The notes under the pieces are model-generated. The model was given only the letters and a program-made list of their open reading frames with translations. It was not told the DNA's origin and did not search any database. 64,000 nucleotides of DNA. It comes from Endocalyx cinctus. Its lineage: Eukaryota > Ascomycota > Sordariomycetes > Amphisphaeriales > Apiosporaceae. Of the stretch, positions 49,201-61,586 are shown piece by piece. The number at the start of each line of letters is the position of its first letter. Positions within the stretch are counted from its first letter, which is position 1. The position numbers and the translations under genes are program-made. The DNA lies in the NCBI GenBank assembly GCA_001600455.1, contig BCKC01000005.1:62001-126000 (forward strand), given 5' to 3'.

Positions 49201-52200
49201 GTAATCATCTGAGTCGATGAACGTTGCTTTGACTCGACCGGATCGGCAAGGGAGAAAGAATGGACTTAGGTAAAATATATTTCAAATTGATGAATTGGCC
49301 GGTTCGGCTGTGAAAAGACCATTACACAATTAGGGCCGGGAAAAAAAAGAGAGGAAGAGAGAGAGAGATAGAGAGGGACCATTTCAGAAGTACATTACAG
49401 ATAGAGAATAGAGAAAGACATGGGAAGAGAAGGGGGGGTGGGAGAGTGGGTGAAAGAGAGGGCCGAAAAGGAAAAAAAAAGACGTGTTGAGAGGGGGAAA
49501 AAGAAGTCGACGACAAGGATTTATTCATTTAACCAGGATATTTTCTTAGTCAAGATGTCTTCTTGAAAATGATTGGTTACCGACTGACTGGAACGCAATA
49601 CGATTGGTGATTTAAGACACACTGTATTGATAACTCCACAGTCTAGGCGCTAAAACGTTGCGTTGTACGGAGTACTGTGTTCTGTCACAATGTATTGTTA
49701 CATGTATCTCCAATGTACCAAAATTTCAAAGTCATTTCCTTCTTTTTAAGCCTCTAATTACTGTATTTTCAAGTATATTCCAGAATAGCAGGTATCAGAA
49801 GCGGTCCAAAATACCGTACGATTTAAACTGTATACTCATTCATTTATCATATATCTCGATCTTAGCCGTTTGTTCATAACCATGAAAAAAAAAAAAAGTC
49901 ATTCCACATTTGAACATACCATGCATGGATAGTAGGGACTTAAGTTACTTAAGTCCATATACCAAGTACACTAAGTACACTATAGATTATATGCATTACT
50001 GTGTACACTATGTAGGTACCTTAACTTCTATACGCCCAAGGTGTTTTCTCCCCTCTATTAATTCCCACACACCCACTAAATAACTACCTATGTACCCATA
50101 CTGCGTAAAACATCTAACCTACTTGTATAGATATGCAAGAAGAAAAAAACAAAAAAAAAACATTTACCGTAATGCTAGGATATACCTAGTAATTTACACA
50201 ACTTCAAGTATTATCATTATTATCGTTTATTACTAAGTCTCTCGTTTCTTTAACAAGTCAACTTTAAAATCACTTCTCGAGGGATTAGGTAAGGCAAAGG
50301 GAACGTTCTCAATTCTCGATAATGAGGGGTTTATTTTCCCACCCGAACAGGATGATTGACCTACTAAACCTGCTCACATTTATCATCATCTGATTCCGAC
50401 TCGGCAAGTGAAAAAGTCGGTATGATTCATGAAAGAAGGAGGGATTTACATGGGCAGCGGTTACCGTTCCAGAGCTCTGGAACCTTTCTCACATTATGAG
50501 AGGTCGCTCGAATGCATCTAACTGCTTAAGTATCTAAGTACGTACGTATACGCATATACGACTGCGCCTATATGCGAACTAGGATAAGTACCCCTAGCTT
50601 TGATTTTATTTTTTTCTTATATCATCACAATTCGTAGACGCCCGATGCGATATCGTGCACGTTGGTTTTCCTTGCTCGTTCCTATCTTTTTTTTTTTTTT
50701 TTTTCCTTTTGCCGTTTTCGATTGTCATTTTTTATTCTCGATTACCGTATCCGAGTTCAGTTTCTTCAGGGGCGGAGATGTTTGTCAGCCTCGAGACTGG
50801 CAAGGTCCTGAAATAGGTAATGACTTGGATATCATGTGGCGACACGCGAGATAATGCTAGGGCCTAATACCGGGGAACAGGCTTTACATGTCGCGGTGCA
50901 TTATACACCCAGACACCTTGTCCTTCTCTTTTGCTCGTCCCAGTTTATCGCTAAATAGTTTCGGCACATAGTGTATCCATAGTAATTTGAGATATTCCGT
51001 TCATTCTACTCCGTATATGTATAATGGATATGGATATGTTCAATAGTATGTATTAGTATACTTACCTAATTAGTACTTACTCACTTGCAAAGTATTTACT
51101 TTCATCAATTATCAATTACTTAGTATCTATATGTAAAGTGCTAAATAAACAAAGTGCTTTATTCTCTTCTATTTTATTTTATTCTATTTTATTTCGTCAT
51201 TCTCTTCTTCTATATGACCTTTTGATACGTCGCAAAGTACATGATAGACGGATATGCGGCTGGATAAGATTGACAGGCAACACGACAGAGATTATCTCCT
51301 TCGTCACGCTGATCTGACCATTCTCTCTCCCCGGTTTATAGGGTATCGATCAAAAGAAGCAACCTAAGGCTACCTAAATAGCTATTCACATGTCCCGATT
51401 GGTTAGTTCGACCCGTCCGCTATCATTATCGTCGTAAATTATGCAATTGGAACTTCCCGGCGTCGAGTCAAGTCAATCTTATTCCCTGAAGTGTTTACGT
51501 GATAATTGCATCTTTTTCCTTATATGGATACGTGTAAAACACGATCCATATCGTTATGAAATATCCGTACTTAGTATATCGATTATTATATACCATATAC
51601 TACGATATGAGACTTAAGCCTAGTCCCCGATGTTGCATTGATGGTTACCTAACCCCGATGACTTATGTAAAATGACCATCTCATCTATTTCCTTTACTGA
51701 ACAAAAGTCCATATCTCCATATATTTTCCATCATGCATGCCCAATAACCCAGACGTACTACTATCACAGATTAAACTGGGTTAATTAAATCGATTCAATC
51801 GTGACAGGAAAGTTACCATCCGTTGTTGAATGCATCGTCACCTATCTAAGTCACACTATTCACTTATCTACTACGATTGACTATACAATTAATCTCCATC
51901 TTCAATGCCACGATAAGTGGATATAAACCAACTCAGTCTAAGTAGTGGTTTTTTTCTTTCTTTTCTCTGTCTCTCAATACGTCGACATACGTAGGTAGTA
52001 CACAGCCGGGCCTACTTAAGCGGCCACCTGCACTACATTGGCATTTTTCCTTGTCTAAACTCGCTTTTAAACGAATTGATTCATCACAATTGACGTATTG
52101 GCCTTTTTTTCCCCAATCACTTGGAAACATACTCCCTCAATTATGAATCGGTCGATATTCTTTCTATTAGAGAAAAAAAAAACGGTAAAAGTGTGAAAAG

Positions 52201-54473
52201 GTCACGTCAAAAGTGACCTAGTCGCAAGTTTCAAGTTTGGGTCGATTTATGCACAGCCGCGTGTGTAGTCTGCATCTCTCTCTTTGTACAAATTTCTCAC
52301 GCGCATCAAAATCTAGTGTAGGAAGCAGAGCCTCGTAAGAATTCGGATGACTGACTAATTGCGATACGTGACCAATTGCGAGAATCAACCAATGGATAGG
52401 ATCTCTTGCATCGTCAAGCCAGAGTTATTATCCTCTTCGAGCACTTTCATAACTCGTCGATACATACTCCGTACGTCGCATGCGCAGTACTCATCAAATA
52501 CCAAATACCAAATACTCAATCCAAGTACAACCGTACAGCATATAACATATAACATCCGTATAACATATTCTCGCGATTAACCCAATCAGATATCTTCAAT
52601 TGGACTATTTCCACTTCTCCTATTTATCTCGTCTTTCGGTTCATAAAATATGATTTTATATTATTATGCTTCACATAACGTAACTTAACTTAAAACTTAA
52701 TATCAGTCGGCAGGAGAAAAGTTGGCGATACTCTTTTCTTATTGCTCGAAATCTTGCATGACGAAATATCTTCTTCGAGTGTCATATCGGTCAGTCCCGA
52801 GCCCTAAATAGCGGCATCTCTCTCGATTCGAGGGCGTAATTGGTCATTCACCCGAGTATGCCTTACTGATGTCACATCTTGCTAATGTACCTTTCTATCC
52901 ACTCATCATCTCTTTTTTTCTTCTTCTTTTAACCATTTACAACTTTCTGGTATATTGGGTAACTCCAGTTCTTCTTGTCGAAGTAACCTTAATAGGCACG
53001 TATAGTAAGTAGAGTCGAGGGGGTACTTAGATTGATCAAAACGATCCTGTGCGCAATTCAGACCGACTTCTTGGGTCGCCGGGTATCCTCGTCTTATTTT
53101 GGCTTGCGTAAACTTCACTATACCCATGGAGTAGGTACATAGGTAGGAGGCATTGGACATAGTATACATAAGAGGTAGTATATGCATACCACATACCTTC
53201 TTTTTTCTTTTACCCCTGCGATTGCATAAGTGGAGTCCAAAATAAAATATCGTCTTTCCAGGTTTAATAGCACAGGTAGTACGCATACATCATCGAAGTA
53301 TATAGTATGTCTTTATTTATACACGGTGTAAGTAATCTAAGCAGGTACCTAATACTCTTCTCTTCGTACGTCGTTTCCATACTTAAAATCTAAAATCTAA
53401 AATCTAAAATCACAACCTGCCAGGATTTTCTTATCCTTGATATTCTTCCATGTCAGTGTAAAATGTATACTTTCCATATGTGTATTCTCTTCTCGTCCTC
53501 GAACTTTGCTAGCTTCCCGCCTGTTAGATTCCTGACCTTAGGCCATTGACTATGTGACCTTTCTCTCTCTCTTTTTTTTTTTCCTTTCTCTCTTCCCTTT
53601 TTGAAGAGTAGTTGATCATAACGCTGTGTCATAACGCTGTATCATAACGGTATTATATATCCTAAGCCATGCTGAACCATGTTTCTTATGTTATAGCCAC
53701 GGCCAAAAGCACTGGCTTTTGGTATACTAGCCTTGAAAGTACTATGTAGATGTCACAGAGCATACACCCCTCCCTCCCCTTCCCACCCCCCCTTCATACC
53801 CCCCCCCCTGGCTCAACCAACAGCTAGGTAGATAGACACCCTGTCGCCACACACGTTTTTAATGTTCGGCCCCCCCTACGGGTGTGCTGTATTATTAACT
53901 AGTCTACCCCCGACCCGTCTCTGCTCAAAAGTCGGCGGTTACTTCACGCCAAGTACATTGGCCCGTCCCCAGCATTGCTGCGAGCCTTTCCCCTACCCTT
54001 ACCAATTCCTTTCTTTCAGATTCACCCTGGTCTCTCATATTGCCTATCCCTGAGAGTACCTAGGGTACAAGAGTAGATACTTACTCCTTGTCGTGACCCA
54101 TGTATACAGTAGCTACGACTCGGATACTTGAAAGTGGGTAACCTTCACATTTTGGTAGACCCTGGAATAGGATCTGCCTCTACCTGGGCCCTCATTATCC
54201 CTCTCTGAATACCATTTTCTTTTTATAAACATCCTTTCTCACCCGATTGTTGTCTTAACTTTGTCATAAATCTTCCAACATCAGGATATATATCACCCTT
54301 CCTACCGTTGCTCATCTTGTTAAACGTTTATTGTTCGACGCGCAACTCGAGACTCTGAGCTACACACTCTACTCTTCAACCTAGCCCAACTTGTTTGAGC
54401 TAACCACCAACCATTCCTCGCGTTGATACTACATATATCAAACTATTTCCTACCTAGATCATCTTGTAACGAC
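46201..54473. other. Gene-poor region, second part
   Basis: No credible gene in 8.3 kb up to the start of the SANT/Myb-like gene. Features seen are a C run containing an ambiguous base (46211-46231, N at 46225), GAAAA repeats (about 46703-46727), TTTTA repeats (48537-48566), TA/TG microsatellites (48865-48915), ATCTAAA repeats (53381-53411) and three TACGGAGTA motifs (49666, 51007, 52465). A 126-codon minus-strand frame (52906-53286) has no recognisable motif. Confidence 0.5.
46211..46231. repeat. Poly-C tract with an ambiguous base
   Basis: About twenty C residues interrupted by A and N (N at 46225). The undetermined base in a long homopolymer points to sequencing or assembly uncertainty in its exact length. 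Confidence 0.85.
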
Positions 54474-56272
54474 ATGGACGACCGCAAATATATTCAACCC
54501 AGAGATACCCAGATACACGACGAGATCGCTTCCAAGTCACTGCAAGAATTGCGCCAGTCCTCGGCTACGCCTTCTGTATCTATCTACGGGAGTAACGACA
54601 TCCCCCCCGCGTACGCCGCTGTAAGTTTGCACCTCTTCCTCTCTTCCTCGCTTCCTCTTCGTGTAACCCAGATCATATGAACGTACTAACTAGATAGGTC
54701 ACTCCCTTCGGTAACTATCCCGTGACATATGAGCAATCGTTGCCCACTCCTGTTTCCGTTGCTGGATCCCCTCCTCAATACGAAAAGTCGAATAAGATGA
54801 TGCACCCGTACGATCAAAGCGGTCGGTGCTCTCAGCAGCCCTCTCCTCCGGCGCAGCCCCGCTCTTGGAGCTACGACATGGACGTTCCCGCCAGCCAGGC
54901 AGAATCTAATATGCCGCTGCCCACAACGACAGCTGATATGCTGGATATCCAAGCTATGGACACGACTCCTTCTCCGGAGGGTCATGGCAGCATAGATATG
55001 CCAGGAACTCACTTCCACTGGGGCTCTTACGGAGTCTCTAGCACGGAACCACAAGATGAGATGCCCAACCATATGACCCAGCAGTCCTCGTACCCGTTGC
55101 CGCCCCAGTCACATAGCGTCGCGCCCAATCTACTCCAACACCCGCTCGTTTCACACTCTTCACAAGGCTTGCCGCTCGGCCCTGGACCTCATGTTCCCCT
55201 CCTATCGCACCCCCCCGAGCCAAGAAATCTTCCTCCTTCCGTTTCCATGGAACACATGCACTACGGACACTTGCCCCCGGCCCCGCAAGTCCTGCTCGAA
55301 TGGAGCGACTCGGGAAGGCCCACTAGATCGTCGAGAACGGGAAGAGGAAAACGCGCAGCCAGAAAGCAAAAGAGCCCGACACGAAACGCTGGAAAGAACA
55401 GCACTTTGTCCCCGAACGGTCCTTCGGCCGACGACATTATCACCTTGAAAGACTCCGCCGACGAAAATCAGAGGTTGCTCTTTAACATCCGCCGCGAACT
55501 AGCTCACGAGAAGGGCAAGGGAATGTGGGAGATGATCGCCAAGAGGTGGCAGGAGGTCCGCCCTAACGAGCATTTCAAAGACAGGGCCGCCCTGCAAATG
55601 AGGATCAAGAGGATCGTCTTCCAACACGCGAAGTGGCCTGAATCAGAGGTACGTATGAATAAGCTGACCGATTCCCTAGCACCCATCTTCCGAGGTTGCA
55701 TTATAGACGTTTTATCGCTAAAGATGTAAGCTGACCTGACATTACGCTTCTAGGACGAGGCACTGAGACGCGCCGTGGCTGAGCTAGAACGTCGTCGCTA
55801 CCCCGACATACTCAAACTCATGAAAGAATACGGTGGCTGCCGAGCATGGGACTGGAAGGAAGACAACATCGTCAAGCGCCTAGTGGAGCTCCAGATCGAG
55901 GAGCTCGACGACGGCCCGGACATGAAGCCTCCCCGGCGACAGCGCAAGACGGCGGCGCGTAAGAAGGCCGCCGCCGCTACGGCGACCAAGCAGCATTGGG
56001 GCGAGCAGCCGGCGAGCGTGGACTACCAGAAACCCATCCGCACTCTGACGAACGAGCAGGAAGAGTACCTGCTCGCGCACTACTGCAAGGCCGAGCCCGA
56101 ATCCCCGGAACCGGAGCCCATGCAAGAGGTGTCGGATTATCCTCCCCTGCACGACACATCGTCTGTACCGCGAAGCAGAAAATCGCGAGATAACCCGAGC
56201 GAAAGAGTGGCTAAACAGGCCTGCGAACAGATGATCACCAGAAGGGGTACCCAACTATACGGCCACCGCTGA
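54474..56272 (+). CDS. Putative nuclear protein with a SANT/Myb-like region
   Basis: Exons 54474-54620, 54698-55648 and 55754-56272, all phase 0 with GTAAGT or GTACGT donors, give 538 residues. The ATG at 54474 is used because the frame upstream of it has no other ATG. The first 240 residues are low-complexity (Pro, Ser, Gln, His). A basic stretch follows (GRGKRAARKQKSPTRNAGK), then a conserved-looking helical region near 300-430 (RLLFNIRRELAHEKGKGMWE; RAALQMRIKRIVFQHAKWPE; RRYPDILKLMKEYGGCRAWD). Its spacing of Trp and hydrophobic residues resembles Myb/SANT-like modules of fungal regulators. A second basic cluster (PPRRQRKTAARKKAAA) looks like a nuclear signal. I do not recognise a named gene. 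A role in DNA binding or chromatin is inferred from the basic clusters and the helical repeat alone. Confidence 0.85.
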
Positions 56273-59200
56273 TCAATCATTTCTCTTTCACCGAAAAAGA
56301 ACAGGAGGAAGGGAGGCTGTGTATAGTCGAGGAAGGGAGAGGAGAAAAGACCAAAAAAACAAGCCAGCAAAGGACGGATCACTTGTAAATCGAAGCAACA
56401 ACAAACAACATCAGCAACATCTTATCTGTAGCGTGTTTTTTTTTCTTCCCAGAGATACCCCCTTCGCCAAATATCATTTTTTCGCCCTTTTTTTCATACA
56501 CTTTATTCGATTACGTACATACAAAATTCCGATCACTCGCTGGCCAGGAGTTCGGAGTTTTTTTTTTTTTTTCTTACCTCGAGCATCGAAAATACAAAGC
56601 AGAAAAAAAAACCAATAGAATGTTTATTTGTCTCAGGACGTCATCGTGATGGGATCTTCACCAACAGACACGACATGACACATTACTGCACCCTACTCTG
56701 GACCGGAATCAATATGGTCAAAGTAGATGGCGCAGCACACGAGGCATGTCTCGTCTCGACTATGGCACATAACTTTCTACCAAGGGGATATTCTTACGTA
56801 GGACTTTTCTTCTCGGAATAGGCCTGGACGCCTACGACATGAAAGAAAAGTGTTATCGGAGTTATTGGCAGAAGGGTTAATCACCCAGACGGCACAGGGA
56901 TACGGGGGTAATAGGGGCTGATTGGGGCGTTTTTTTTTTAACATCGAGGCTACAGAGGTACGAGATACGGGTATGAAAATAAACCTATCTTCCATCTACC
57001 TTTTTTTGCTTTCTTATTATTATTATCACTTGATTATTTTTTATTTATGTGTTTCTTTTTCCTTTCTTTAAAAAAAAATTATGTAAGATTTCTTATTTAT
57101 TTATTTTTGACCTCCTTATATAAGTGGATCTGGGGGAGGGGGATGGGGGTTGAAGACCGATATGGTTCATAACCAAAGGTGTTATAGTTATAGTCTGGTG
57201 GTTATTTTCTCCCTTACAATTAGCTACAGCTAACCAATACAAGTTCATTAATGAAGACAAGACAAGAAAGACGAACCTAAAAAAAGATTGAGATGTTATC
57301 GGTCTTCCCGATACAATAATTAAAAAAATATGTGTGTGCGTGAGAGAGAGGCCTGGGTAGGCATTGGAAAAGGATGGAAGGCTACATTTCTCTTGAAGAT
57401 CATACCCTTTCCCTTTCTCTTTGCCTTTCCCTCTCGCGTACCTGAGTCTCAAAGATCTGGATTATAGCCTCGATGACAGGATCGTATCCTTCCCGTTCCC
57501 CTTTTCGCATAGAATCACTAGGATGACCATGCTATTACTATTACTACAAGTACATGCTACGGTAGGGTACTGAGCTATCTCGACGGAAAATTAACCCCTT
57601 TAAGTTTTGGATTACGACCGTAACCCTGCCGTGTACGTATGATTCATCTTCTTCAAGTAAGAAAGTAAGAAGGAAGACTTGGGGACGGAACCGAAGCTCA
57701 CATTTTTCACAATGCTTCGCATGGATACGCCTATTTTTTTTTTTTCGTTAGGATAGGAGATGATCATCGTCGTGAGTCATGTTACAATGAAGTGTCTATG
57801 GTCATTGAGATTTATTTTGGTGTCAGGTCAACAACCTATGGCTCAAAACCGCGTACAGCCGGCCGATAGCGGGCGTGCGTCATAAATTCCATTACTCACT
57901 TTAAAAAAAAAAAAAAAAAAAAATGAACAGGGATTGGTTTTCTTCATCGATCATATTGCTTATTACGGGTCCTAAAGGCTATGCCGAAATGCTGGCTTAG
58001 AGAGATAAGCTCAGCCAGCTATAGGGGAAGGAAAACCCCTCCAAGGAGGAAGAGAAAAAATATATATATATCAATTCTTTTTTTTTTGAGTTTTGAGTTT
58101 TGTTCGTCCACGTCTTCGGCGGACTGGCGGACAAACCAGGGTGGAAGGGGGGAGTGAGCAGTGGAGCCGGAAACTTCAGGTGGTGGGTGGAATAGCATGT
58201 ATCGGAGCTTGGGATCAGCCAATGATGAGATCTTAATCTTATGTTATAGTCTACTTTGATAGATTATCAGGTGAAGATAAAAATGATGTCGTTATGTTCT
58301 TTCGTTATATTTGTCAAAAAAAAAAAAAAAAAAACAGTCTAAGGCTTTTTTTTTTTTTTGGTCCCTCAGCCCTACCCTGTCTGCCTGTCTACCTAACCCT
58401 TGCGCACGTGGCAGCCCGAAAAAGAAAAAGAAGAAGAACTGGCGGAAACAAAAGAAGAACCTAAGAAACAAGGGTTAATTAGTTGGAAAAAAGAAAGGGG
58501 AGGAGGGGTGATATTGGCGTTATCGTGACGCTGCCTCTCGGAGAGAAGTGGATGCCGGCGGGGGAGTCTAAAGAACAAGAAAAAAAGCTGACATAACCTG
58601 GTATGTTTCCGAATCCGAGCCGAAACGGACGAATAGAGGAGACATATTTTTTTTCTCGAGTAATCGGGCTAACTCTGAAACCAAAATGTCCGTGTTTCTA
58701 CCCATCGCAGCCAGCCAGCCAGCCAGTCAGCCCATCCTCTAGGTCGGCGTCGTTTCCGCTGGCTGCATCCTCATTTTTGGAGGGGGGGAGGTTTTGCTTT
58801 CCTTCTAAAAAAGCCTCTGACATGTTTCTTACATCATGGGTCGATCGCAACCTCGTAGAGATGAGATAGATCCATGCATGTACAGTACTACACATCCGTA
58901 GGTATTTTTTTTTTTTTTAATTCCAGCTAAGAATTTCAAAACCACCCACCCCCCTCTCCTTCGGTTTTCTTGGCTTTAGATAGGTCAGCTCATCCATCTT
59001 ACGTGCACGACAACGACATAAAGTCCCCGGCTTTATTTTTTCCTACATTCCCCCAAGCCTTGTTTTCCACGTACCGATAGTTTGAAAAAAAAAAAAAAAA
59101 AAAAAAAAAAGTAGTCAGCATGGCGTAAGATTTTCCTTTTGGTCATATCTCTCATCTCCTCTCTCCAATGCGGACATATGGCGTAGTCCTTGAATCTAGA

Positions 59201-60133
59201 TGTCTCTCACGTCTTTGTTTTTAGGCGTTGTTGGGAAATGAGCCAAGAGCTCGTTACATCTCCAATCCCCCCTTGTTTTATTCTTTCTATTCTCAATAGA
59301 GAAAAAAAAAAAAAAAAAAAAAAAAAGGAAATCGTGATTCCATACTTACTTAATGCGGCCATATCAGTAAGCCTTTCTTTTTCTTTTTTTTTTTTTTTTT
59401 TTTTGCCCCCTTCTACCGGATCCGACTTTTATCTGCCAAATAGTCGGGAAAGCGGAGGAGAATCTCGGGACTCTCTTCCGGATGGGATGCCGAATACAGG
59501 TGTCACGTACAATGAAGTACGCTCGCGATGTATTACTTGATGTTTAAATCACGTCTTTTTAAGGAGAATACTAGATAATTACAAAAGAAATTAAGGAAAT
59601 ACATCAAAACAAAATCAGGACAAATAATATGATTTGGGGGCTGAATTGCTATTTCATGTAGCAGCGGCCGCTACCGTACAGGGCTCGTGATAGGCTAGCT
59701 CGTTAATTTATATTCCCTTTTAGGCCACTTTGTCAGCACTCTTTTATAAGGGACTAATGCACTAAATAAAATAGCTGTCAGCCTGTATGCCCTAATGCTG
59801 GCTGCGTAAGGAATAAGTACAGTACACTAATAGGTAGCATTATCCACTAAAAAAAAGTAGGATAGTATACACCAGCATAACTGAGATCTACCGTCCAAGC
59901 CCCGTAAGGCTAACCTATCACGTTGTTGGATCGTGCCAATATATATATACCCCTATCACTCTTCTTGTTTTGTCCCTTGTCTGGTGGATAATAATGTATA
60001 GGTAGGGAAGGAAATGCTTGATATGCCACTTGCTTACATGACAAGAAGTTCCTGTCAAGGGGGCAGGGGGGTGTAGGATAGTATGGTCTATTTAAGTTAT
60101 ATTTTATACTACACACTTGTAGATGTAAGATCT

Positions 60134-60156
60134 GGGGGGGGGGGGGGGGGGGGGGG
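60134..60156. repeat. Poly-G tract
   Basis: Twenty-three consecutive G residues, unusual in an otherwise A/T-rich spacer. It could form a G-quadruplex, or its length could be a sequencing artefact. Confidence 0.85.
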
Positions 60157-61117
60157 ATCAAATCCTGCACTAGTTCACGACATGGTTTAAAATGAGCTCT
60201 TTAATCTTACTCACCCATGCTTGAAGAATTCCACACTTATACTAGAACCTATCAACGCTTATTTTGATAGGGACTACGATGGTCGGCGATGACAACGGGG
60301 TAGCCGGGTGCGTCGGGACCCCGAGTTTAAAGATAATAGTGACTCTTATATCCGAATCATCTTACAAGTTAGCAAATTCAAAGCTAATTACTAATTATAT
60401 ACAGCATTTACAGGTATAAAATAGAGGTATGGCGGAGCAAGAGTAAATGTACGCGAGTGTATATATATATATATATATAATCTTATTGTCCCAGAAATGT
60501 CACGATGGCGTATACATTTGTGGAATATGACGTTTAATAACCTGATATCTTAAAAACTTCTTGGCCATATGATCTGCGGCATGGTAAGAAGTCATCCCAA
60601 CGCATGCGCACTAAACCATAAGAAGCTATGTATAGAACATTCTGATCAGTGTATTATGTAGATACTCGTGATCCATGAACCACTCAAAGCCTCACTTTCA
60701 AGGTTCTTTGCATCCCGTGCCTCGGTGGAGACATTTTTATATACTACTGGGTAGGTCAGCCCAGTCCCCTACACTAATCTGTCCCCAATATCAATCTCAA
60801 ATACTTAAAAAGCTGAACTATCCTTATTCTAGAAGAAACCTGCAAGGAATAGAGAAGAGAGGGAAAAAAAAAAGACCGTTTTGCGCGCCTCGGCTCTTGG
60901 CGGTTGACACCACGTTACACCGTTTTACTCGTGAGCGTCTCCGAAACCCACGTGTTACCGTCATCTACCACCCACCCACCGCCCAACGCCCCCATGGACG
61001 TCTTAATCCTCCTTCCCGGATACTTTCCCATCCGCGGTATACCCAGGCGTAAAAAGTATACCAACCGTAGCGGAACCCAGCGAATTAGACCCAAGTTCTA
61101 TGAATAGATTAGGTCCA

Positions 61118-61120
<3 letters not shown>

Positions 61121-61160
<40 letters not shown>
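61121..61160. repeat. CT dinucleotide microsatellite
   Basis: Twenty uninterrupted CT units. A simple repeat with no gene around it. Confidence 0.95.
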
Positions 61161-61163
<3 letters not shown>

Positions 61164-61571
61164 GTCATAATCTTGGTAAGTCTAGCCCCTCCGGATCGAG
61201 TAGCGGTGGACGGAAACGGCCCATACGATATGAGATTGGAAGAAATTTATGGTGTTGTTATCTGCAAGTTAAACAGAAATTGCTCTGCCGCTAGCTATTT
61301 TACGATGTATACACTACGATATTATTTCGAGTGGGGTTTAATGACCGTTTCAAAACCTTAAAAAGGGTCAGACTTATTAATATATATGGATACTTCCATA
61401 TATATACATTTAGAAGATAACTTCATAAATACACAAATCAGGTAACGTAAGGCGGGCCGCATATAAAGAAGACGAGTTTGGAATCTCGACAATCTGATTA
61501 GTAGCACGTAGGACTACGCTACTGCAGAAGATGCAACTTTAGCCGCTCGGCAGCGCTTAGACTTGGAACTT

Positions 61572-61586
61572 GGGGGGGGGGGGGGN
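61572..61586. repeat. Poly-G tract with an ambiguous base
   Basis: A G run ending in an undetermined base at 61586. Like the C run near 46225, this marks uncertain homopolymer length. Confidence 0.85.

Larger units (their letters stand above)
3280..52473. repeat. Dispersed 9-bp motif TACGGAGTA / TACTCCGTA
   Basis: Exact copies start at 3280, 6500, 12133, 19329, 19630, 19637, 23137, 28999, 31540, 49666, 51007 and 52465, on both strands. Ten lie between genes, one is in the intron of the minus-strand gene at 5654-6784 (6500), and one is in coding sequence (31540, start of the PhoD-like gene). The coordinates given here are the outer limits of the scattered set, not one continuous element. Confidence 0.7.

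Noticed and set aside
52906..53286. 126-codon minus-strand frame
   Set aside because: No homologous-looking motif, no splice extension, and a composition like that of the surrounding spacer.
36775..54473. Remnant transposons mutated by repeat-induced point mutation
   Set aside because: No reverse transcriptase, integrase or transposase fragments, long terminal repeats or terminal inverted repeats could be recognised. The base composition does not show the extreme TpA enrichment expected, though I could not compute the indices.
60675..61052. 125-codon plus-strand frame starting with ATG
   Set aside because: A basic, Pro/Arg-rich translation with no motif, ending beside a CT microsatellite; nothing beyond length supports it.
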